Shown: positions 53,846 to 64,000 of the stretch, one piece after another
Layout of the letters: each line of letters starts with the position of its first letter
How positions within the stretch are numbered: position 1 is the first letter of the stretch
NCBI RefSeq assembly: GCF_035582795.1
Contig: NC_134371.1
Location: forward strand, 48,587,001 to 48,651,000
Direction: 5' to 3'
Source of the DNA: Mycteria americana
Lineage: Eukaryota; Chordata; Aves; Ciconiiformes; Ciconiidae
DNA: 64,000 nt
Notes under the pieces: generated by a model
What the model was told of the DNA's origin: nothing
The model's database searches: none
Seen by the model: only the letters and a program-made list of their open reading frames with translations
Translations under genes and position numbers: made by a program

Positions 53846-56800
53846 GAATGCAGCTATGGATTCTGAATGCATTTGTGAAAAAATATCTAATTCACTCAGT
53901 CAGTGGGAACCACAGATGCTTAGAATCTCTAAAAAACCCACATAACCTGTTTTGGAACTTCTCTACGGATGTAGGTACCTAATGTCAGACACATGTACTC
54001 CGCAGTTCTAACTTCCCAAAGCCTCACCTCTCTTCAGTGTCCCATCCTCTCCCTCCTCATCAATATTTCCTGGTTTGGATTTTTTTTAGGTTTATATTTC
54101 TTTAATTGAGAAGAAGGTGTGACATCAAATACTCTTCTATACTGCTTTTGGCCACCATAACATGAAAAATGTTGTGACTCTATCTCCTACAACCTCAAAC
54201 AACTCATGCTGACAAAATGACTGGTAACTTATTTTTGGGCAACAACCTGAAACTGATGCTTCTGCTTCCACCATAGTAATCCTCATTTCATTTGTTATAA
54301 GGGACTAATACCGGTCACCTAAATCCTCTGTGATGTTTTAATGTTGGTAAAACATCAATGAATGTATGTTGCTTTCCTCTTCAAATTAAAAGGTCACCTG
54401 AAGTAAACAGATCTCGTTATATACACTGTTTGTAAATACCTAATACCCCACTACTGATACCTTAAAAAATTCTTGATATCCACAGCCAGTACCTTGACTA
54501 CAGGAAATAACAAGCCACCTTTTTACTTGAAAAAGGAACTTAATCAAGCATTCACTTTCTCCAAATGCATGTTACTAAATAACAAGGAATTAGGACAGCA
54601 CTATGTAATAGAGAAAACAGTATGTACGGAGACAGAGAAAGCTATTCTTGTATCACTGTCTACAGAGCACATTCTCAATGGTAAGGCATGGCTTTCATGG
54701 GATTACTAGGAATGTCATTACAATCATAGCAGAAATAAAGTCTTCTAATGGTAGTGGCACTAGAAACCGTAGCATTGGTCCTATCTAATCCATTTGATTC
54801 ACAATGCTTTAGAAATTTAACTGAATTTTCCCTAGGAAACATTAACTGTCCACAGGAGATCCATATTTCAGAAAAAATATGAGATCTTGGGATAAACATG
54901 AAGTTCACGTATTGTTCTGTCAAACACAGGGCAACTAGCTAGCTAACCAATTTTAAAGATTTCATTACACATTTTGCAACTTCTCCACAGCAACACAGCT
55001 GAATAAGGATCCTCTCACACCTACGTCACATTTCATGGTTTCATATCTTAAAGATCAGGAGATTCCACAACATCACACTAGTGCCTATTGAACTGCTGTA
55101 TTGTTGGAAAGTCAGCAATTCTGAATGCAGCCAAAAGACGTCATTTAAATAGATTTGTAGATAGCTGCACTTTTGAGTTCCATCACCAAATGACTTGATT
55201 CATGTCAACCCAAGTAAAACAAAAGACCAGTTATGATATGTAAGTGGCCAGAACTCATATAGTGGGTCAAGAGGCTAAAATGTTCATTCTACAGCCAGCA
55301 CCTTGGGAAACATGCACAAGATAATTGGTTGAAGTCCCAAAAAGAAGAAAAATTTACCATTTACTATAGCAATTTTCAAAAACTCAATCACAAATGAGTG
55401 TTGAAATAGGAATTTGTAACACGACCACTGTGGTTGTTTCTGCTTAGCAGTATCTGAAGAATGCAAATTCTGTTTCAGTAGCAGTACATTAAGTAGATGA
55501 CAAGTTATGAATTATTATGTTAAGGTTACAAATATTAGATGCAGGAATACCTGAATGGACCGCTCCTGTTCTCTTACTGTTTTCTGCCTGTTTGTGTGCT
55601 CTGGTAAGCCTTTGCAACAAGAGTAATTTTAATATATATGTCTTCTAAAGTGCTCAATACAGGCTCTTGCAAGACAAACCATAGCAGATATACCACAGGA
55701 GACAGCATTAAACCTCTGAAAACTCTTGGATTAACTTTACTCCAAATTTTAAAAGAAGAAGCATTCACCTGTTTTGCAGATTGCTGAAAAATAGATGCAC
55801 TGTGACAAGGTCTACCCAACATCTAAAACTGACCATCCACTAAAGCTGTGGCTTTTCTAGTATGTGTTTATACTCTAGAATCTGTGGTTTTAAAATTACA
55901 TCAGGGCATGTTAGTTCCAACTATTCACTTTCAGCAAAAGGACTGCAGTAACTACACTGTATAAGCTGATATCACTGACAGGTCTGTATAAATCTACACT
56001 TGCTTATAACAAAGAGAGATTTACAACTGAGAATAAGCCCTACTTTTAACTCAGAAGGCAGTGTCTGCCAGCAGGACCTAACACTCAGGGGAGAAAAATG
56101 TGAGCTTGGCATGACTAAGGTAGACATTAGAAGATGTACAGCTGGGACTGGATAAACTGGAATGGGCAAGGTCGAGAGTATTAAAATTTGGCCTATTTCT
56201 TCTGCTGAAATGCTCACTGAAGGATTGTACAAGGACAAGGTCCTATACAGTTGGTATGTAAAAAATAGTAAAAATAAACCACTCTTCAAAAAAACTGTTA
56301 CGAAGAACAATGTGTATGACAAGTTCATGCAAATTAGGAATTAAGAAAATTTAGGAAAATGTGAAGAGGCATTTAAAACACTAAAGGAAGAAGTTACAGA
56401 TTACTTATTTTCCCCTGAATCTTGCTCTTGATTATGTATTTGGCTATATGGGTGGAAAAAAGGATATAATATTGTATATCATGCCCAGCTCATTCTCAAA
56501 CTCCCCAGTTGATTCTCTTTCCATCTAATTTGAACTGTGTGAAATTATAAAGGACATACCATATCATGCAGCTACAGAAACTACTGTGCCAAGACTGCAG
56601 AACTCTTAAATTGCACAAACACTTGTCCCTTGCTAAGAAGGTAGGAGCATATAATGGCTGAAATGAGAAAAGTAAAAGGGGAGAAAGGGAGCCAGAGAAG
56701 CAAGTCCTCCACTGGACTGAGTCCCTGAAGTAAGAATTGTAAACAGTATGGAATTTCCAGTTTCACGTTTTCAAAGCAGCAGGTCTGAGTGACCCTAAAG

Positions 56801-59800
56801 TAGCTCTAAAGGACTGAGAAGAATACTAACCACTACTTTCAAATGCTGCTCTTTCCCATTCAGCTTTTGGTAAGAGCAATGAGAGGTCTTTGAAAGTCAC
56901 AAGCTTCCTATTTTCTTCCCATATAAATAACCCATACAGACAGTTACAAGAGCAAGTCATAGACAACCAACAAAATGATCAATGGCCTAGCTACCCTCTG
57001 AATGAAATTTGCTCCTTTTTCCTGTATCAATATTAAATGTTTAAGGGCTAACTATAGGAAGTTTATCATTTCAGAGCATAAAAATTAACTTGCATTATAA
57101 TTCATATTTGTAATGTATGGTGTTAATAAGTTTACAGTAGAAAAATTAACTTTCTTTATAATTCATCTATATAATAAACCTCAAATTGTAATGTTTATGT
57201 GGTTAGCTGCAAGGTACCTAAAGTTTTATACATTTATAATTTATACTTTGAAAGTGTTTAAGTGTCTTTTAATTGTAGAGAGCCACTTTGTTGGAAGGGT
57301 GCAACCCAAAGTTCAAGGGCTGACACTGACCTCTGTGGTGATGACTTGGAGCCCTAGGGAACTGGGATGTCCCTAAATTTATTATGATGCTGGCTGAGAC
57401 ACATCACAAAATTTTCTGGCCTCTTTGTTAATGGTACCCTCGATTCTCAATCCCTCGCTACAGAAACACAAGCTAGCTAGGATGTACGTGTTCCTCACTA
57501 TGCTGTGGCAGCTTCACGCAAATGCAGTGGAAAGGAGAAAAATATTAACAGAAAGTCTGGGCAAATTCATTTGGAGGCATCTAACTGATAGCCTTTTGCC
57601 AAAAAAAACCCCAAACCCCACGAGTTTTTATTTGAGCAACACAGTATTGTCAATTCTTGTGATTCAATAATGAATTTATTTAGGACCAGAAGAAAAGTGA
57701 TTACATAAGAATATCATCTTCCTTTTTTCACTGGCGTTATGCAGAAAAAAGTTGAAAACATCATCTGTATTTTAAATACTGAGAACAGTGAGTATAATTT
57801 TTCAAACCTCATAGCTTTGTATGGTTAAATTTGCAATCCTGGATCTAATCTCAGTGCTTTTGCTTTTCTAGCTAAAGGGGAGACTCTCGTGCTGTAGAAC
57901 TCCCTCACACCAAAAATGAGATTGGACCAAAATGTAATCATTCCCTTGGCACAATGTTATCATTCCCTTGACTTTGGCTTAGGATGTTAGCCATGATACA
58001 GCTATTGATCTGTAATGCTGCTTGTGGAAATGACAAACTGGACTTCTTGTAAGTGGTTGAGAGAGAGCTTTCACACAATTAAATAACAATTTCTTAGAAC
58101 TGCTAATATATTTAAGAAATGCTCATAATAGTAAATTAGAGCAGTATTTTCCACTTACTGCTAAAACAGGAAGCGTATGTTCGAATGCCTTCAAGACACA
58201 AACTTCCAGGTACGTTCTTATTTTAATCTGAGCCTTTTTGACCCTCTTCTTGTATATCAGAAACCTTGTGAAACAAAGCTTTTTGAACTTTTTGGTAATA
58301 CAAGACCTAGATTGTATTAGACCTCTACACAGGCTGCAGCATTGCTATGCTAGACATTTTTCAGTACAGTGAAAAGTTTGGAACAGGGTGCAACCGTGCG
58401 TTTATTATTGCAACATGGGAGCAGGTTTAATCCTCACAGTCCTAAAGAAATACTGGTCCAGTACAACCCTGAATTTCTATCTAAGCAAACACAAATGGTG
58501 GATAACAACTGAGATAGTCTCCAAAATCAGAAAAAGAGCAAAAAGATGGGAGACGGATGAAAATCACATCTATGTAAGTCTCAGTCTCCAGTATTTAACA
58601 ACCACAGTGACCCAGAAACTAAAATGGAAAGTGTAGCATTAGTGGCACTTTGATTCCAACTAGCCACAGCTATTTATTTTGAGAGAGAATATAGAAAGAG
58701 GAGGGAGGGATTTGTGAGGGAGCCGAGGGAGTGCTCTGTGTTTCACCATATCCTGTTTTGAACAGTTTCATTAGGCTTACCCTACAATTAGTTTCAGGAA
58801 CAGATCTTGCAGCACCCTAAGGATATCTAGTCTTTCCTGGCTCTAGAAGCTCCCACTGAACTGATGATACTTCTAGACCATAAACTTTTTCCAAGCTCAT
58901 CAACGGTCAATAAAGCAAATTATTTGCTGCATTTCAAAGTTCTAGATAATAGCATTAGTCTTGAATTGCACTGTTGGGGAGTTCGTAACACACCTTAGTA
59001 ACTTAAGTTACTTCCTACTTAATGACCTATGACCTATTGATACTATTTTGCAGCTTAGAATGAGAAAAAAATGAAACCTTTCAAGAAATTGTTTGCTTGA
59101 CATGCAGAAAGCCAGTGGATCCTACAAAACTGAAGTGCTAATGAAGAATGAAAATTAAAAGCATAGCATATACTATATGAGGGCCTAATGCAATTTTTAT
59201 TAACAAGACTAAAACTCATAAACTATCTGTAGAGCACGTTCAGTATTTTGGAAAGACTAGAGGCAAATTTATAAGTACAGAATCTACAGCTATTTCTTAG
59301 AATATTTTTTCCTAACAAAACTATTTCTATAATATAATAAAAGGTAGAACTGAATGTGAGAGAAAATGTACCATTAACTGAGCTGAAGTTTTAAGTAGCT
59401 GTTTTTTTCTGGTACTGAATAAAACCAGGTTCCTAAAAATGAAGCTTGGGAACCAGTAACAGCAATGTCACTGATAGTACCAGCAATGGTAATTATCCTC
59501 TCCACTTGCAAGCATATCAAAATGATACCTAGTGTTATGAAAATAGGAGGGTGTCTGCTTCAATCCGTCTGCTAATCTAGATGAAGGACCCTTCTTTGCA
59601 GAAATAATGGGACAGGAGAGGTGTGGATACACTTATATATGCAAAGACGACTATTTATTTATATGGCCTGGGAAATAAGAAGTTAGGTGTGACAGGCTTG
59701 AGCAATGCCTATTATCATTTCTGCAGTTAGCTTGGTACACTGAAATCAGTCCTGTGATAATTATTTCCAAGGGCTTGACTGGGTGGCATTGCATCATAAC

Positions 59801-62800
59801 TCCATTTTCAACTTTATACCCAAACCATTTCTGCAGTTCTGAAAGTAGATGCATCCCAAAGCACTTGACAGTTGTACAATGACAGGAAATGTACTTTAAG
59901 AAAATGTTGAAGAAGAACACAAATGAAACAGGAAGAGGCAGGTGGTGCTGATCAGTGGCACTGCACATGGTATGCTTATTCTGTATTGATAAATTATGAA
60001 AAGTCTGATGCATACCCATATCTGAACCCAATAACCATACCCATGAGTTAAGGGCTGGATTGGTAACTGAAAATAACAATGATTGTTTCATCTCCATTTA
60101 TTCATGTTTTTGAAGCAGCAGAAGAAAAAACTTGCTGGGTGGTTCAACTAATTAATTTATATAGATGAAGATTTCTCAATGACTTGGAACTAGAGCTATT
60201 CCTTGGATGTGAGCTACTTTCACGTTTTAGGCACAAGTACATCTTAGCATAGCTAAGATTTACTATTGCTGACTGTCAATAATTTCCTTATATCCTCAGC
60301 TTGTGAGCTACTTCTAGACTACCCAAAGGAACATTATTATGCAAGAAATCATATACTAACACTAATTTGACATATTTTTGAACCAATGTATAAACTGGTC
60401 AGTCAGGAAATACAATTTCTATCTGTATCTTACCAAGCTTTCATAAGCCAAACGTAACTCAAACATATAGACTTTTTTTTATTTACAGTAATTACTATTG
60501 GATTACTTCTAGAATTTTTGATGCTCAGAACTATGTATAAGATTACAGGTTCTGACTTAACATTTTTAAAAGATGACCACCTAAATGATCATCTGTATGA
60601 TGATCTTGTCATACAAATGCAGCAATTGGAACCACACAGGAAAGAATAACTGAAGAAAATGTTTTTGTTATGGCCTTCTATCTCAGAGAAGCATTCCATT
60701 CTCACCAGAGTAACAATGACTTTTTAGAAAAAATATAGAAACAAAATAACAATTACAACAGAGCAATCCAAGAAAGACAGAATCCAGAAAAGGTCTGCTC
60801 ATACATTAGAGATTTTGGGAACAATGCAATCATTGTTACCTGGTTACTTCTGATAAATTAGTTATGCTAGCTTCATTGTTTTAAAATAAACAATCACCAG
60901 TATAATCTTTAGCCTTATAAATCAAGGAGATTTGCTCCTAAAAGCATCAGTAGCTTAACTGGAGCTTAATTAAATAAGAATTTAGTAAAGAGCTATTGAT
61001 AATTGTAGTGGAAAGAATGTGAATGTGATCACCTAAAAAGACACTCCTTTTCTCTCCTGCCCTGAGAAGTCCTGAAGAAGTCGAAGATTTACCTGAAAAT
61101 TGAAAAAATCTCCCTTATAACCTACGGCCTGCCTCAGATTGGATGAAGGACACGTGTTTTGTAAATTTGACTGTAGATTAAAAAGTCCAAAGTACCAAAG
61201 ACTGAGCAAAAACATTTTGAGAAATTTGTCTGACAAACCCAACAAATGTGTCACTGTCAAGAAATACTTCTGACAAAAATTTAATGAGGAGATTATAATG
61301 ATCCAAGATGGAATCTCAGAATGTGAACTGTAATCCAGAATAGGCAACTGATTAGGACAGCTGGATCTCAGACTCAGGCAGCCCTGATTCTAAGCAAAAT
61401 CTGACTGCACCTATATTAATGCTATAGTTCAGACCAGGAGTACATGTTCACATCACTCCTGAAGCACTTGTATTCTTTATTTTAGCAAAAATCTGTCTTA
61501 TTCCTCTTTTTTCAAGGTCCTTCACAGCTCTCACTCTAGTGCATCTAGCCTTGTCAATAACTATACTGCGCCCCATTCTGCCTGATCCACAAGGTCCTTA
61601 TTTATGCTGAGTCAGCATCTCTCACTAACTGTTCACTCCTCTTTCTTTTATTAAGAGATAGCTGTCATACCATATCAAGAAGGAATCTTCTAAGTGTAAG
61701 TTAAATAAATTTTTGGTGCTACTCTATTTTCACATTTTGTGCAAGTATAAATGACTTTTCAAATATTTTAGTCTGGAAGTTGCTGCATTCATTGATCTAA
61801 AATAGCTGGATCTAAAATAGCTGGACTTTGGTGACTTAGACACAGAGCAAAAGATTTCTCTCGTTTCTTTGCAGAAGGCTATTGATGAGCTACAGTGAGT
61901 GGGTAACATGGAGATGCTGCATGTATCTATTGGGCTAAATTCCTACTAGACTGACTAATTTAAAGAGGTTTTAATTTCATTGGATAATGAAATAACATTT
62001 TCAAGCACTTAGACCCTTTAAATTTGTAAAAATAAAGACACCTATTAAATAAATAAAAAAAATATGTTTGTGATCAGAGGTAGTAAGCTTACTGGAGCAA
62101 GGGTAATGACTGCTTATGTCATCATACTCAACACAAGAACACCTTCTTGGGGCTTCTAGATATTGCCTTAATACAAATATATTAATATCCCGATAGGGAC
62201 TTGGAAGGCACAAGAGAAGCCCACAAAGAAACTGTTTAACTATGGCCTTTCTCAGTAGAACCAGCTGATCTTTATTGTTTAATATTCAAAGGTCTCCTCC
62301 AGATGTGCCAGGACTGGGATGTGTGTCTTGGCACTCAGGACTTGTCAGTCAATCAGAGTCCAGAGAGTTTCAAAGGTATTCCGTGACTGTTTCCCAAGCC
62401 CTTCCTTTCACTCCGCATAGCAGTGAGAAGTCACCGCAGGATATGTTCTCATGATGCTATGTCACCAGGGTTGCAAAGAGTTTTCACTTTCAAAGGCAGA
62501 AGCAGGTGAAGCCCCACTCCTTCAGCAGCTAACACGATAAGGAATACTCAGGTAACAATTGCTGTTCAGTATTCTTAACATTTTTTCATGGTGAATTTGA
62601 AATCTCTCTACTATAAGGAAAAAAACAACTTACCTTCTATAAATAGTCAGTTCCACAGAGCTGGAAAAACTTCATTCAAAAGCACCCCAAAATTTGTAAC
62701 GGAGAAAGCTTCAGAACAGCAAACATATCATACATGCTTTGGTAGTGCAAGTAGCTATAGAGCCTGATTTGCAAAGACAGCTGATTACAGATAGCATAAT

Positions 62801-64000
62801 ATCAGACAAAGGACCTAGAGGCTGAAGACAAAACATTTCTGCTGAGGCCTCTTAACCTTTCCTTTTTGACCTTTATCTTTTTTTTCTTCACTCTTAATCA
62901 CTTTCCTACAACACCACTGATTACCCTCCTCCATCAGACAGAACATGGTCTGCCTGTGTGAGCTGTGGCTTATACCAGCTTCCTGGCTTGCAAAGTCAGT
63001 TTATAAACCTTCATGTCCTTCTGGCAAAACTTCCAGTCCTGAGGCTTGATTAACAAACCAGGCCTTGGAACATCCAAAATTCTCCATCCTATAGACCAAG
63101 CCAGAGATGACATAATTTTTACTAGACTATAGAATCTTTTTTTTTCTCAAGTACTCAACTGTCAGGTACTTTGGTCTCACATGTAGTATTCAAGGTATGG
63201 CAAAATGAGTGACATATCAACAATGATGTGATTTCCTAGATGAAGTAATAACGTGAGAATACACACAACTCCTAGTATTTTGAGGAAGAGAGTCTGTTTT
63301 GGAGGACAGTGGGAATGGAATATACAAAGAAGTCCAATTCCTATCATTCTTTCACTGTCACATAACCTTGGGTATAACGGGCACACAGACACCTGAGCAT
63401 AGAAGAAAATGCAGAAATGAACTGAAGACAGCATAGCAACAAAGAGCTCCAAATAGGTGAGGGACAGGCATGTAAACAGAGCCTGTTTACAGGGAAGCAT
63501 GACTCATAGGGTACCTTTCTGTGAAATGGAAGAAAGAGTCCCTGGTGTGTATGCAAGCCATACAGTTTACAAGACCGGTGAAGTGCACATGCTCTATACA
63601 TTGGATAAATACAGCTGCCCTCAAGATAACACATTTTTCTGAAATAAATAAATAAACCACTTCACACTAGTAGTATTCCCTTCCATACACTAGTCATGAA
63701 AATGCTTTGAACTTGGAGTTTACTTAATTAAATACCTAGCTAGTTAACTAAGGCAAAGATCATGTGTTTTTGAAGTGGTCACTCTTGACCATCTAATTCC
63801 TTCCATCTAATTGTCTCCTTGTCTCTTGCTATTACTCATGATGTTAAGCCTAAATAAAAGATTATCACCTTTTGGAGGCAGAGACCAAGTATTATGTCTT
63901 TGAAGCACAATGAATCCTAATTAGGTATAATCAATAATAATTATAGTTATGTAATAGAAAATAGGAAGGTGAGGAAAAGGAAATGGCTGAGATCATAATT
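53846..64000. other. Long stretch without a recognised gene
   Basis: No exon with convincing frame plus splice sites, no LINE or LTR motif. The largest frame (minus, 59651-60097, 148 codons) has a low-complexity, Cys/His-scattered translation typical of non-coding DNA. A 15-bp direct repeat (gatctaaaatagctg) occurs around 61795-61824. Old unrecognisable repeats may be present. Confidence 0.5.

Noticed and set aside
59651-60097. 148-codon minus-strand frame
   Set aside because: No signal, domain or splice support; composition looks like chance in AT-rich DNA.
1-64000. tRNA, rRNA or other structured RNA genes
   Set aside because: I saw no tRNA A/B box pair or other recognisable RNA; small RNAs without clear motifs could be missed by eye.

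Overview
The window is nuclear DNA from a bird. It is AT-rich and vertebrate-like. It carries two CR1 LINE 3' fragments whose reading frame and 3' tails look avian, two solo endogenous-retrovirus LTRs of a type common in birds, and old MIR-like SINE relics. All genes are spliced, so almost none of the long ORFs is a real protein.

One gene dominates. It runs on the minus strand from its first coding exon (41745-41940) leftwards to at least 880 and probably beyond the window. Exons 1-4 (37768-41940) encode a signal peptide and one Reeler (reelin N-terminal) domain of about 130 residues. I then count 56 mini-exons between 880 and 37130, of 18 to 66 nt. Each is a multiple of three, each joins in phase 0, and each is flanked by AG/GT splice sites. 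They encode a low-complexity tail rich in Gly, Ser, Tyr and Gln, with motifs such as [23 protein letters not shown] and SQNYGGGQ. By my count the visible protein is 178 + 716 = 894 residues, without a stop codon. I do not recognise it as a described gene. It looks like a secreted Reeler protein with a modular extension resembling the SYGQ low-complexity domains of FUS/EWS/TAF15.

The tail is still changing. A 983-bp unit carrying three mini-exons is present in four near-identical copies (21146-22208 and 23374-26125, split by about 1.2 kb of unrelated intron). A four-exon block at 7586-8407 is repeated almost perfectly at 8680-9500. Four mini-exons at 17.1-17.7 kb are older paralogues. At least four decayed exons (stops or a lost splice site) lie in the longer introns. 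Mobile elements also sit in introns: a CR1 at about 1545-2173 and a solo LTR with a 5-bp target duplication at 13471-14042, both antisense to the gene.

Right of exon 1, a GC-rich block with two CCAAT boxes 32 bp apart (44690-44960) is the best promoter candidate. From 45 to 64 kb I see a second CR1 (45417-45905), MIR relics (about 50.4-50.65 and 52.6-52.8 kb) and a second, inverted solo LTR (53266-53845), but no convincing gene. At the extreme left (1-132) there may be a plus-strand exon of a neighbouring gene, which I hold weakly.
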